From assembly GCA_947493885.1 (NCBI GenBank), contig CANLTE010000001.1:1-64000 (forward strand): a DNA stretch of 64,000 nt, given 5' to 3'. This document shows positions 55,456 through 64,000 of the stretch, piece by piece. How positions within the stretch are numbered: the first letter of the stretch is position 1; every line of letters begins with the position of its first letter. The translations under genes and the position numbers were made by a program. The stretch comes from an uncultured Maribacter sp. Lineage in GTDB: Bacteria; Bacteroidota; Bacteroidia; Flavobacteriales; Flavobacteriaceae. Below the pieces are notes generated by a model. That model did not search any database. It saw only the letters and a program-made list of their open reading frames with translations, and was not told the origin of the DNA.

Positions 55456-56809
55456 CCTTCAACTTTAATATGTATAAATTCATTGCTTTATTAACCTGAG
55501 GTGCTAAATACAATACTGCAATCATATTAGGAATTACCATTAATGCATAAGCCAAATCTATAAGATTTATAACCAAATCTACAGATACCACAGCTGCAAA
55601 GATAATTGTACCTACAAAATACCAGTTGTAATATTTGCCAATTTTTGCATTTGTTAAAAAAGAAAGACTTTTTACACCGTAATACGAATAGGTAAATAAG
55701 GTTGATAAAGCAAAAGCAGCAACAATAATCATTAACAAAACATCCCCATAACCAAATAACGATTTTTTAAATGCAATAAGCGTCATTATAATTCCATTGC
55801 TTTCTGCCTCTAAGTGAGCTCCACTTAAAATAATAACAATTGCAGTGAGTGTACAAACGATAATGGTATCAATAAAAGGTCCTAACATTGCAACTAAACC
55901 TTCTTGTATTGGTTCTTTAGTTTTAGACTGCCCATGATACATTGGAGCACTACCTAATCCACTTTCATTAGAAAACATTGCTCTCCTAACTCCCAAAATA
56001 ACCAATCCCCAAAAACCACCTTTAACCATTGTCTCAAAATTGAAAGCTTCAACCACTATTAGTTTTAGCGATGGTAATATTTCGCTTGCATTTGTAAACA
56101 TTACTACTAAAACAGCTAGAAAATAAACCAACACCATAAAAGGAACTACTGTAGTAGCTACTTTAGCTATTTTTTTTAATCCCCCAAAAATTACCGCCGA
56201 TGTAATTAAAGCCAAACAAATCCCCACGATTAATTTCCAATTAAACTCACCAATGGCGGCTATGGTTTCATCCGGTTTTACTACATTCATAAAAGTTTGT
56301 GTAAACTGATTGGCGGTAAATACTCCTAAAAAACCAAACAAACCCGCAACACAAAAGAATGTAGCTAAAGGTTTTGCCTTTTCTCCCATTCCTTTAGTAA
56401 TATAATACATAGGTCCACCTTGAAGGTTCCCTTCACTATCGGTATCGCGATACATTATTGCCAAACTACAAGAATAAAACTTAATACACATTCCAACTAG
56501 CGCGGTAACCCATATCCAAAATACAACTCCTGGTCCTCCCATATATATTGCAATGGCAACTCCAGAAATATTACCTAAACCAACGGTTGCAGCGACTGCT
56601 GATGACAGAGCTTGTAAATGACTTACATCTCCCGGATCATTTGGATTATCATGTTTTCCTGCTGTAATTTCAATGGCATGTTTAAAATACTTGTAGGGTA
56701 ATAATTTGGAATAAAACATTAAAAAAAGTCCACCACCTATTACAAAAAATAACATTATCCACTCTGTATAGGTGATAACCAAAGCCAAAAAATCATTAAT
56801 TACATTCAT
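55442..56809 (-). CDS. Alanine/glycine:cation symporter (AGCS family)
   Basis: A 455-residue inner-membrane transporter with about 11 helices. Family motifs: AVAATVGLGNISGVAIAIYMGGPG, GGPMYYITKGMG and RAMFSNESGLGSAPMYHG. It couples Na+ or H+ to uptake of alanine or glycine. Translationally coupled to era (14-nt overlap); no functional link is obvious. Confidence 0.93.
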   Translation of the reverse strand: MNVINDFLALVITYTEWIMLFFVIGGGLFLMFYSKLLPYKYFKHAIEITAGKHDNPNDPGDVSHLQALSSAVAATVGLGNISGVAIAIYMGGPGVVFWIWVTALVGMCIKFYSCSLAIMYRDTDSEGNLQGGPMYYITKGMGEKAKPLATFFCVAGLFGFLGVFTANQFTQTFMNVVKPDETIAAIGEFNWKLIVGICLALITSAVIFGGLKKIAKVATTVVPFMVLVYFLAVLVVMFTNASEILPSLKLIVVEAFNFETMVKGGFWGLVILGVRRAMFSNESGLGSAPMYHGQSKTKEPIQEGLVAMLGPFIDTIIVCTLTAIVIILSGAHLEAESNGIIMTLIAFKKSLFGYGDVLLMIIVAAFALSTLFTYSYYGVKSLSFLTNAKIGKYYNWYFVGTIIFAAVVSVDLVINLIDLAYALMVIPNMIAVLYLAPQVNKAMNLYILKLKDGSA

Positions 56810-56868
56810 ATTTCGAAGGTATGGAATTTAGTTCTAAATAATTTGAATCAAATTATTCCATGACATTT

Positions 56869-56901
56869 TTTGGATATTACATAAAAACAGTTGTATCTTT
56901 G
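56869..56901 (+). promoter_or_regulatory. Promoter of the initiator tRNA
   Basis: TTTG (56869-56872), 21 nt, TATCTTTG (56894-56901), a full match to the Bacteroidota consensus, 10 nt before the tRNA. Confidence 0.8.
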
Positions 56902-56911
56902 CCGTCCACAT

Positions 56912-56984
<73 letters not shown>

Positions 56985-56995
56985 CTAGTAAAATC

Positions 56996-57027
56996 AAGCC
57001 TTCACAAAAATGTGAAGGCTTTTTTTA
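56996..57027 (+). terminator. Terminator of the tRNA gene
   Basis: AAGCCTTCACA / TGTGAAGGCTT with loop AAAA and T-run. Confidence 0.93.
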
Positions 57028-57034
57028 TGCCTTG

Positions 57035-57056
57035 GGTACAACATAGGTACAACATA
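57035..57056. repeat. 11-bp tandem direct repeat after the tRNA
   Basis: GGTACAACATA occurs twice without gap (57035-57045, 57046-57056), 50 nt after the tRNA. Possible remnant of an attachment or recombination site; the rest of 57060-57237 shows no gene. Confidence 0.6.
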
Positions 57057-57237
57057 TTGAAGTTTTTCTTTTCCAAATACAGATTATTACTATTTGCTGT
57101 TAAAAGCAGTTAAATACTATTATTTAAGCGTTTCTTTCATAGATTTTATAGCTCAAACCACAAGTATTCAGTTTATTTAAAGTGGAACGCGACAAATTAA
57201 ATAATTGTTAAACTCAATAAAAGCTGTTAAATTTTTG

Positions 57238-57245
57238 TAATTTTG
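57238..57245 (+). promoter_or_regulatory. -7 promoter box of the HYC_CC_PP gene
   Basis: TAATTTTG ending 5 nt before the ATG; as for lipB, the transcript may be leaderless. Confidence 0.5.
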
Positions 57246-57250
57246 CATTA

Positions 57251-57670
57251 ATGAAGAAAGTTTTTCATAAAATAATGTCAATTTCAATGGCTTTTGTAGT
57301 GTTGTTCTCTACAATGTCATTCACTATTGATATGCATTATTGTGGAGACAATATGGTGGATTATTCTTTCTTTCATAATGTAGAAACTTGCGGAATGGAA
57401 AAAGCTCAGTTAGCTTCTAACTGTGAAAATCCAGAAATATCTAAAAAATCTTGTTGTTCGGATGAACAAATAATTCTTGAAGGACAGGACGATTTAAAAA
57501 ATAATTTTAGCAGTCTTACATTCGAGCAACAAGTTTTTGTTGCATCCTTTGTATATTCTTATATCAATCTTTTTGAAGGAACAACATCTAAAGAAGTTCC
57601 TTTTATTGATTATTCCCCCCAGTTTGTCAAACGGGATGTGCAAGTCTTGCACCAGACATTTTTAATTTGA
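57251..57670 (+). CDS. HYC_CC_PP family secreted protein
   Basis: A 139-residue exported protein. After a signal peptide (to about residue 25) come the family motifs HYCGD (HYC) and KKSCCSDE (CC), plus Cys at 47 and 59. The late Pro-Pro of the family is here Pro-Gln (YSPQFVKRDVQVLHQTFLI), a small deviation. Genes of this family regularly precede metal-efflux genes in flavobacteria, as here before CusA. Cys and His suggest copper or other metal binding, not proven. Confidence 0.82.
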   Translation: MKKVFHKIMSISMAFVVLFSTMSFTIDMHYCGDNMVDYSFFHNVETCGMEKAQLASNCENPEISKKSCCSDEQIILEGQDDLKNNFSSLTFEQQVFVASFVYSYINLFEGTTSKEVPFIDYSPQFVKRDVQVLHQTFLI

Positions 57671-57689
57671 TTTATTAGACAGTATTAAA

Positions 57690-57720
57690 TGCGCCCAACG
57701 ATAACTATCGTTTTGGGCTC
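57690..57720 (+). terminator. Possible hairpin between HYC_CC_PP and the RND pump gene
   Basis: GCCCAACGAT / ATCGTTTTGGGC imperfect stem with short loop; no long T-run follows, so termination would be weak, or it is an mRNA processing/regulatory hairpin. Confidence 0.4.
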
Positions 57721-57790
57721 AACTTGTTGTATTTGCTTTTCTGTATTTCAGAATATCAAATCTTTCATAACTGTTTAATTATCAAATTAT

Positions 57791-60700
57791 ATGCTTAATA
57801 AAGCTATCAAATTCCTTATCGAGAACAAGCTCGTAGCCGTTCTAATGCTCACTCTATTTGTAGGTTGGGGTATTGTAAATGCACCCTTTAGTTGGGAAAC
57901 TGGTTTTCTACCTTCAAACCCTGTAGCTGTAGATGCTATTCCGGATATAGGCGAGAATCAACAAATTGTCTTCACAAAGTGGCAAGGTCGTTCACCACAA
58001 GATATTGAAGACCAAATCACCTATCCTTTAACTACTTCATTACTTGGTATACCTGGAGTAAAAACAATTCGTAGTTCTTCTATGTTTGGTTTTTCCAGTA
58101 TCTATATCATTTTTGAAGAAGATATAGAATTCTATTGGTCGCGTAGTCGGATTTTAGAGAAACTAAATTCATTACCAGCTAATTTACTGCCAGATGGCGT
58201 AAACCCTGCATTAGGTCCTGATGCCACAGGTTTGGGTCAAATATATTGGTACACGTTAGAAGGACGAGATGAAAACGGAAATGTAACTGGCGGTTGGGAT
58301 TTACAGGAACTGCGAAGCATTCAAGATTACTATGTTAAGTATGCGCTTTCTGGAGCAAGTGGGGTTTCTGAAGTTGCTTCTATTGGTGGTTATGTTCAGG
58401 AATATCAAGTAGACGTGAATCCTGAAAAAATGCGTCAATACAAAATTGGTCTTAATCAAATTGTAAAAGCAGTAAAGGAAAGCAATCAGGACATAGGTGC
58501 ACAAACCTTAGAAATTAACCAAGCTGAATATCTAGTTCGTGGTTTAGGCTATGTTAAGTCTATTGAAGATATAGAAAATGCAGTTGTTTCTTCTGAAGAT
58601 TTCACAGCATTACGCATTAAAGATGTGGCCAATGTGACACTTGGACCAGCTACCAGACGTGGTATTTTAGATAAAGAAGGAGCGGAAGTTGTAGGTGGTG
58701 TAGTCGTGGCTCGTTATGGCGCAAATCCAATGGAAGTCATCACTAATGTAAAAGAAAAGATTAATGAACTTAAAGGCGGTTTGCCCTCAAAAGTACTGGC
58801 AGATGGTCGCACATCTCAACTTACAGTAGTTCCTTTTTATGACCGTACAGAGCTAATTGAAGAAACATTAGATACGCTAAACGAAGCATTAACGCTAGAA
58901 ATCTTAATTACCATTTTGGTTATCATTATAATGGTCTTCAATTTAAGAGCTTCTATTTTAATTTCTGGACTATTACCTGTAGCTGTGCTGATGGTTTTTG
59001 TAGCAATGAAACTATTCGATGTAGATGCAAATATTGTTGCACTTTCAGGTATCGCTATTGCTATTGGTACAATGGTCGATGTTGGTGTCATACTAGCCGA
59101 AAATATGATACGGCATATGGATGACAAAAAACTTCGTCTTAATGAAAATGGTGAGGAATACACCACAAACCAAATTATCTATAATGCTACTGCTGAAGTT
59201 TCAGGGGCTATCTTAACAGCTGTACTTACTACCATTATAAGTTTCGTTCCCGTATTCACAATGGTTGGTGCTGAAGGAAAACTATTCCGTCCGCTTGCTT
59301 TTACAAAAACGATGGCACTATCGGCATCTTTGGTGATTGCATTATTTATAATTCCACCATTAGCTGCATACTTATTTAAGAAAAAGAACATCAAAGACTC
59401 ATTCAATTATGTATTGAATATTTTACTTATAGTGGTTGGTGTTATAGCAATAGTTTATGGGTACTGGTTAGGCTTGATTTTAATTGCTTTTGGAATTACA
59501 GCAATATTAACTGTGAGGAATACGCTTTCAAAAAAGCGAGCAAACCTTATAAATATCATAATAGCATCAGTTGCTATTGTGATTTTGCTAGCAACATATT
59601 GGCGACCATTAGGCTTTGATAGAAGTATCATTTCAAATCTAGTTTTTGTATCAATAATTTGCTTTGGGGTTTTAGGAATATTCTCAGTCTTAAGAAGATA
59701 TTATGGTCAGATTTTGAAATGGGCATTAGCTAATAAATTACTATTTCTTATCATTCCTGCAACTGTACTTATTTCAGGTTTCTGGATAATGAATAACACC
59801 GGAAAGGAATTTATGCCATCACTTAATGAAGGTTCATTCCTTTTAATGCCTACTTCGTTACCGCACGCTGGCGTTGAAGAAAATAAACGTGTATTGCAAC
59901 AGTTAGATATGGCAGTTGCCACCATCCCTGAAATTGAAACTGTCGTAGGTAAATCTGGTAGAACAGAATCTGCGCTTGACCCTGCCCCCCTATCAATGTA
60001 TGAAAATATGATTCAGTACAAATCTGAATATATGCACAATACAAAAGGTAAAAAGCAACGCTACAAAGTAAATGAAGATGGCCTCTTTATCACAAAAGAC
60101 GATAAACTTGTTATCAATCCTAATACGGATATTGATAGTGAAAACTCAACCTATGACGCATCAAAATTAAGAGACCCATTTGCTATTCATCCTAAACATT
60201 TAGTTGAAGATGACGATGGCGAATACTATCGTAACTGGCGACCAGAGATTAATAGTCCTGATGATATTTGGAATGAAATTGTGAAGGTTACCAAGTTGCC
60301 AGGTGTGACTTCTGCGCCAAAACTGCAACCTATTGAAACCAGACTCGTAATGCTACAAACAGGAATGCGAGCGCCAATGGGAATCAAGGTAAAAGGTCAA
60401 GATTTAGCGCAAATAGAAGCATTTGGATTGCAACTTGAAACTATTCTAAAACAAGCTGAAGGTGTAAAAGAGCAAGCTGTTTTTGCAGACCGTATTGTAG
60501 GTAAACCATATTTGTTAATCGATATTAAACGTGAGCAATTAGCAAGATATGGAATATCGATTATGGATGTTCAACAAATATTACAAGTTGCGGTTGGTGG
60601 AATGCCACTTACCCAAACAGTTGAAGGTCGTGAACGTTATGGAATTCGAGTACGTTATCCACGAGAATTACGTGGTAATCCAGACGACTTAAAAAAGATT

Positions 60701-61552
60701 TATGTTCCAGTAGAAAAAGGCAGTCCTGTTCCTTTAGGCGATTTGGTAGATATTCGTTACGAACAAGGTCCGCAAGTTATTAAAAGTGAGGACACGTTTT
60801 TGATAGGGTATGTACTATTTGACAAGCTAGATGGTTTTGCCGAAGTAGATGTTGTAGAAAATGCACAGGCTTTATTTGAACAGAAAATAGATGCTGGCGA
60901 ATTAATAGTTCCTAAAGGAATCAGTTATCAATTTACGGGAACATACGAAAATCAATTGCGAGCGGAAGAAACACTTTCTGTTGTAGTCCCACTAGCACTC
61001 GCAATTATTTTCTTGATTTTATACTTCCAGTTTAAGTCTGTCTCTACATCACTTATGGTATTTACAGGAATAACAGTCGCTTTTGCAGGTGGTTTTATTA
61101 TGATATGGTTATATGGTCAAGATTGGTTTTTCAACTTTAGTTTTTTTGGAGAGAATATGCGAGACTTATTTAATATGAAAACCATCAATTTGAGTGTGGC
61201 GGTTTGGGTTGGGTTCATCGCATTATTTGGTATTGCTACCGATGATGGTGTGGTAATGGCAACATATCTCACTCAAACTTTTGACCGTGACAAACCAACA
61301 GATAGAAAAAGTATTAGACGTTCCGCATTAGAAGCTGCTGAAAAACGAATACGTCCTTGTTTAATGACAACAGTAACTACAATTCTTGCCTTACTTCCTG
61401 TATTGACATCCACAGGAAAAGGAAGTGATATAATGATACCAATGGCTATCCCAATTTTTGGAGGAATGGTGATTGACATTACATCCTATTTTATTGTGCC
61501 AGTATTGTACAGTTGGAGAGAAGAAATCAAATTAAAAAGAGCTAACAAATGA
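57791..61552 (+). CDS. CusA/CzcA-type heavy-metal RND efflux pump
   Basis: A 1253-residue inner-membrane pump that drives metal ions out through a tripartite complex. It has the RND layout with 12 helices plus large periplasmic loops. Motifs include DIGENQQIVFTKWQGRSPQDIEDQITYPL (in part), WSRSRILEKL, SGIAIAIGTMVDVGVILAENMIRHM and FIALFGIATDDGVVMATYL. Compared with CzcA (~1040 residues) it contains extra segments at about 530-640 (more hydrophobic) and 745-830 (polar). The TolC-like gene overlaps its stop by 4 nt. Metal specificity (Cu/Ag vs Zn/Co) is not decided by the sequence, although the DUF3347 neighbour fits copper. Confidence 0.93.
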   Translation: MLNKAIKFLIENKLVAVLMLTLFVGWGIVNAPFSWETGFLPSNPVAVDAIPDIGENQQIVFTKWQGRSPQDIEDQITYPLTTSLLGIPGVKTIRSSSMFGFSSIYIIFEEDIEFYWSRSRILEKLNSLPANLLPDGVNPALGPDATGLGQIYWYTLEGRDENGNVTGGWDLQELRSIQDYYVKYALSGASGVSEVASIGGYVQEYQVDVNPEKMRQYKIGLNQIVKAVKESNQDIGAQTLEINQAEYLVRGLGYVKSIEDIENAVVSSEDFTALRIKDVANVTLGPATRRGILDKEGAEVVGGVVVARYGANPMEVITNVKEKINELKGGLPSKVLADGRTSQLTVVPFYDRTELIEETLDTLNEALTLEILITILVIIIMVFNLRASILISGLLPVAVLMVFVAMKLFDVDANIVALSGIAIAIGTMVDVGVILAENMIRHMDDKKLRLNENGEEYTTNQIIYNATAEVSGAILTAVLTTIISFVPVFTMVGAEGKLFRPLAFTKTMALSASLVIALFIIPPLAAYLFKKKNIKDSFNYVLNILLIVVGVIAIVYGYWLGLILIAFGITAILTVRNTLSKKRANLINIIIASVAIVILLATYWRPLGFDRSIISNLVFVSIICFGVLGIFSVLRRYYGQILKWALANKLLFLIIPATVLISGFWIMNNTGKEFMPSLNEGSFLLMPTSLPHAGVEENKRVLQQLDMAVATIPEIETVVGKSGRTESALDPAPLSMYENMIQYKSEYMHNTKGKKQRYKVNEDGLFITKDDKLVINPNTDIDSENSTYDASKLRDPFAIHPKHLVEDDDGEYYRNWRPEINSPDDIWNEIVKVTKLPGVTSAPKLQPIETRLVMLQTGMRAPMGIKVKGQDLAQIEAFGLQLETILKQAEGVKEQAVFADRIVGKPYLLIDIKREQLARYGISIMDVQQILQVAVGGMPLTQTVEGRERYGIRVRYPRELRGNPDDLKKIYVPVEKGSPVPLGDLVDIRYEQGPQVIKSEDTFLIGYVLFDKLDGFAEVDVVENAQALFEQKIDAGELIVPKGISYQFTGTYENQLRAEETLSVVVPLALAIIFLILYFQFKSVSTSLMVFTGITVAFAGGFIMIWLYGQDWFFNFSFFGENMRDLFNMKTINLSVAVWVGFIALFGIATDDGVVMATYLTQTFDRDKPTDRKSIRRSALEAAEKRIRPCLMTTVTTILALLPVLTSTGKGSDIMIPMAIPIFGGMVIDITSYFIVPVLYSWREEIKLKRANK

Positions 61553-62769
61553 GAAATATAATAATAATCATCTGTATTTTGTTTGTTTCCGCTTTCGCGA
61601 AAGCACAACAATTACAATCCTTTATTAAAGAGGCAGAGGGAAACAATCCAGAGATTCAAGCTTACAATCTTCGTCATAATATAGCTGAAGAAAAAATAAA
61701 TGAAGCCAACTGGATTCCGAATACTGAATTTAGCGCAGGCTATTTTGTGAGTGAGCCAGAAACTAGAACGGGAGCGCAACGCGCACGGTTTTCGGCAAGA
61801 CAAATGTTGCCTTGGTTTGGTACAATTACGGCTAGAGAAAATTATGCTAGCTCAATGGCAGATGCAGAATATGTAGAAATTGTCATCGCAAAACGTAAAC
61901 TAGCACTTTCTGTTTCTCAATCGTATTACATACTGTATGACATTACCTCAAAACAAAAAGTGCTTGACGAGAATATTCAATTATTAAAAACCTATGAAAA
62001 ACTGGCACTTACTTCTGTAGAAGTTGGAAAAGCATCTGCAGTAGATGTGTTACGATTACAGATTAGACAAAATGAATTACAACAGCAAAAGGAAGTACTA
62101 GAAGAAGCCTATTTAGGAGAGCAGACCACTTTTAATAAATTACTTAATAGAGATAAAGCTACGATAGTAACTGCCATTGAAAAACTTTTATTGCCTAGTG
62201 AAGATATCGTTTATGCAGAGAATGCCTTAACACTTAATCCGGAGTTGCTTAAATATGATAAACTCTATGAATCGATAGCGCAATCAGAATTATTGAATAA
62301 GGCTGAGCGCAATCCTATGATTGGTTTTGGATTGGATTATGTACCGGTTTCGGAGCGTCCTGATTTGAACTTCAGCGATAATGGAAAGGATATTTTTATG
62401 CCGATGGTTTCAGTTTCTATTCCAATTTTTAATAAAAAGTATAATTCAAGAAGTAAGCAGAATGAATTGAAACAATTAGAAATAACAGCTCAAAAAGATA
62501 ATCGCATAAATGTTTTAGAGTCCGCTTTCGCGAAAGCGATATCACAACGCAATCAGGCTCGAATTAAATACAATACGCAAGAGAAAAACTTAAAGCAAGC
62601 TAATGATGCGGAAGAAATTCTTATCAAAAATTATGAGACTGGAACCATCGATTTCAATGATGTGCTTGATATACAAGAACTTCAATTAAAATTTCAAATC
62701 AATCAAATAAGTGCCATAACAACATACTATGCGCAAAGTGCGGTAGTCAATTATTTAATAACTCAATAA
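61549..62769 (+). CDS. TolC-family outer-membrane channel (CusC-like)
   Basis: A 406-residue exported protein with signal peptide (ends FAKAQ) and two outer-membrane efflux protein repeats (helical, e.g. [29 protein letters not shown] and [19 protein letters not shown], each only in part here). It would form the exit duct for the pump encoded upstream, with which it overlaps by 4 nt. The gene contains two copies of a CGCTTTCGCGAAAGC palindrome, both read as SAFAKA. No membrane fusion protein follows directly. Confidence 0.9.
   Translation: MRNIIIIICILFVSAFAKAQQLQSFIKEAEGNNPEIQAYNLRHNIAEEKINEANWIPNTEFSAGYFVSEPETRTGAQRARFSARQMLPWFGTITARENYASSMADAEYVEIVIAKRKLALSVSQSYYILYDITSKQKVLDENIQLLKTYEKLALTSVEVGKASAVDVLRLQIRQNELQQQKEVLEEAYLGEQTTFNKLLNRDKATIVTAIEKLLLPSEDIVYAENALTLNPELLKYDKLYESIAQSELLNKAERNPMIGFGLDYVPVSERPDLNFSDNGKDIFMPMVSVSIPIFNKKYNSRSKQNELKQLEITAQKDNRINVLESAFAKAISQRNQARIKYNTQEKNLKQANDAEEILIKNYETGTIDFNDVLDIQELQLKFQINQISAITTYYAQSAVVNYLITQ
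61588..61604. repeat. GCTTTCGCGAAAGC palindrome, copy 1
   Basis: TCCGCTTTCGCGAAAGC within the signal peptide region of the TolC-like gene; 14-bp perfect palindrome at 61591-61604. Confidence 0.85.
62521..62538. repeat. CGCTTTCGCGAAAGCG palindrome, copy 2
   Basis: TCCGCTTTCGCGAAAGCG; 16-bp perfect palindrome at 62523-62538 in the same gene, coding SAFAKA as in copy 1. Confidence 0.85.
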
Positions 62770-62779
62770 ACACAAAACA

Positions 62780-63388
62780 ATGAAAAATTTAAGAATATTA
62801 ACAGTGACGTTAGCAATCGCATCAGTAATTTTTACTACTACCTCTTGCAAAGACAACAAGAAAGAGCAAAATAATGTTAGCGAAGACCATTCAGAAATGA
62901 ACAACGATAATAGCGATGGTCATCACGACGAGGAAAAAAAGGAAATAGCTATGAGTGGCAATCAAGATGGCAATGCCGAATCAGTTTTAAAAGACTATTT
63001 CAGCCTTAAAGATGCTTTGGTTAGCGATGATAATGAAAAAGCAAAAGGACTTGGGACTACTCTGGCAAAAAGTTTTGGAAACCTTGATACTTCAAAATAC
63101 TCTGATAATCAAAAAACAGAATTAAAAGAAATCATCGAAGATGCTACGGAACACGCTGAGCATATTTCAGAAAGTGATATCAAGCATCAACGAGAACATT
63201 TTAAAATTTTAAGCAAGGATATTACAGATATGGTTGCTATTACAGGAACAGCAACTAAATTATATGAGCAGTTTTGCCCGATGTACGATGGTGGAACTGC
63301 TTGGTTGAGTACCAAAGAAGAAGTAAGAAACCCTTACTATGGTAGCCAGATGTTGAAGTGTGGTAAGGTACAACGAGAAATAAACTAA
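62780..63388 (+). CDS. DUF3347 metal-related lipoprotein
   Basis: A 202-residue lipoprotein, lipobox TSC (C23). A His/Asp/Glu-rich linker ([20 protein letters not shown]) could bind metal. Residues ~68-200 are a DUF3347 domain ([48 protein letters not shown] in part). The domain is usually fused to or encoded beside CusB-type adaptors. Starts 11 nt after the TolC-like gene, so same operon. Copper handling in the periplasm is likely. Confidence 0.87.
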   Translation: MKNLRILTVTLAIASVIFTTTSCKDNKKEQNNVSEDHSEMNNDNSDGHHDEEKKEIAMSGNQDGNAESVLKDYFSLKDALVSDDNEKAKGLGTTLAKSFGNLDTSKYSDNQKTELKEIIEDATEHAEHISESDIKHQREHFKILSKDITDMVAITGTATKLYEQFCPMYDGGTAWLSTKEEVRNPYYGSQMLKCGKVQREIN

Positions 63389-63841
63389 ATGAAGATTCTA
63401 AAAGTCATTGCAATTATTGCATTGGTCGTTCTTGTGGGTATACAATTTGTACCCACAGAACCTAATCAAAATGATGTAACACCACAAACAGATTTTATGT
63501 TGGTCAATGAAGTGCCAATTGCTATCCAGAATCAGTTTAAGGTGTCTTGTTACGATTGCCATAGTAATAACACTAACTATCCTTGGTATAATAAGGTGCA
63601 GCCAGTTGCTTGGTTTTTAGAAAATCATATTAAAGAAGGAAAAGCCGAACTTAATTTCAATGAATGGGAAAACTATTCTGATAGGAGAAAAAATAGTAAG
63701 CTACGCTCAATTATTAAACAAATTGAAAATGGAGAGATGCCTATGGATAGTTATACTCTAATCCATAGAGGTGCTAAATTGGATTCTCTAGCAAAAAATG
63801 AGATTATCAATTATATGAATAATTTGAAAATAAAAAATTAA
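63389..63841 (+). CDS. Heme-binding domain protein (CxxCH)
   Basis: A 150-residue protein with an N-terminal membrane helix (~3-20) and one c-type heme motif C54-x-x-C57-H58 (SCYDCHSNNTNYPWYNKVQP), followed by the conserved PVAWFLENHIKEGKAELNF stretch of the haem_bd family. The Met start directly abuts the preceding stop codon. It would face the periplasm; role in metal stress or electron transfer is unknown. Confidence 0.88.
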   Translation: MKILKVIAIIALVVLVGIQFVPTEPNQNDVTPQTDFMLVNEVPIAIQNQFKVSCYDCHSNNTNYPWYNKVQPVAWFLENHIKEGKAELNFNEWENYSDRRKNSKLRSIIKQIENGEMPMDSYTLIHRGAKLDSLAKNEIINYMNNLKIKN

Positions 63842-63842
63842 G

Positions 63843-63901
63843 TCCTGATTTGGGAGGGTAAATTCTTAGATGGTTGGTTAATAGACCTTCCCGTATCAGG
63901 C
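63843..63901 (+). promoter_or_regulatory. Long imperfect stem in the leader of the HMA gene
   Basis: CCTGAT (63844-63849) and GGGAGGG nearby pair with CCTTCCC and ATCAGG (63895-63900), enclosing about 28 nt. A leader structure or weak terminator between the heme protein and the HMA gene. Confidence 0.4.
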
Positions 63902-63915
63902 ACAATATAAATTAT

Positions 63916-64000
63916 ATGAAACATACTTATCACATACACGGAATGACCTGCAACGGCTGTCGAAATCACGTAGAGCAAACACTTTCTAAAGTGGAAGGTG
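63916..64000 (+). CDS. Heavy-metal-associated (HMA) domain protein, 5' part
   Basis: The first 28 residues read MKHTYHIHGMTCNGCRNHVE and on: the GMTCxxC metal-binding loop of HMA domains is complete. It is cut by the window edge, so it may be a small copper chaperone, or the N-terminus of a copper P-type ATPase. Follows the heme protein by 74 nt in the metal operon. Confidence 0.85.
   Translation, partial: MKHTYHIHGMTCNGCRNHVEQTLSKVEG

Noticed and set aside
57060-57237. Integrase remnant after the tRNA
   Set aside because: No frame with recombinase motifs (R...H-x-x-R...Y) could be read.

Overview
The window is a stretch of an AT-rich chromosome from a member of the Flavobacteriaceae (Bacteroidota), probably marine. 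Evidence: a SusC/SusD pair, many secreted lipoproteins with [SGA]-C lipoboxes, small families typical of the group (GSCFA, DUF5522, HYC_CC_PP, DUF4136), few Shine-Dalgarno sites, and several promoters of the Bacteroidota type (TTTG, about 20 nt, TAnnTTTG). Most of the window is ordinary chromosome: rnhB, lipB, lysS, hemL, alaS, der, era, a porin, peptidoglycan hydrolases, transporters, an aromatic amino acid hydroxylase and a LemA/TPM operon.

The most notable region is about 5.3-18.5 kb. At its centre are a divergent/convergent trio: a TPR-CHAT (caspase-like) protein exported to the envelope (9104-11839, +), a membrane protein with cytosolic N-terminus and periplasmic TPR domain that looks like an anti-sigma factor (11842-12576, -), and an ECF sigma factor (12581-13147, -). 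On both sides lie envelope genes: OmpA-like protein, TapB-like protein, subtilisin-like lipoprotein, beta-propeller and Kelch lipoproteins, a collagen-like lipoprotein, an outer-membrane beta-barrel and others. Seven promoters share one bipartite motif: TGTTAACC, exactly 17 nt, then a TAAAAAGG-like box. One of the seven is the promoter of the sigma gene itself. I read this as a self-contained ECF regulon whose signalling may involve proteolysis by the CHAT protein. In the right half the lipoprotein units are built as promoter-gene-terminator cassettes with similar junctions.

18.5-34 kb: lipB, a Pmp3-type membrane peptide, lysS, a DASS transporter, several small secreted proteins, an RluA enzyme, a four-gene minus-strand operon ending in hemL, and a TPR-HTH regulator. 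30.8-38.9 kb: a SusC-SusD-VCBS/UnbV locus next to that regulator. 39-56.8 kb: DUF4136 lipoprotein, aromatic amino acid hydroxylase, GSCFA protein with a minisatellite insertion, alaS, the M23-MerR-LemA-TPM-TPM operon, der, a NeuD-type acyltransferase, a choice-of-anchor I lipoprotein, era and an alanine/sodium symporter.

An initiator tRNA-Met lies at 56.9 kb. To its right, up to the window end, is a metal-resistance block (HYC_CC_PP protein, CusA/CzcA pump, TolC-type channel, DUF3347 lipoprotein, heme-binding protein, HMA domain protein cut by the window edge). Its position beside a tRNA, an 11-bp tandem repeat just after the tRNA, and a palindrome seen in my reading only in this block suggest an integrated island, but no integrase is visible.
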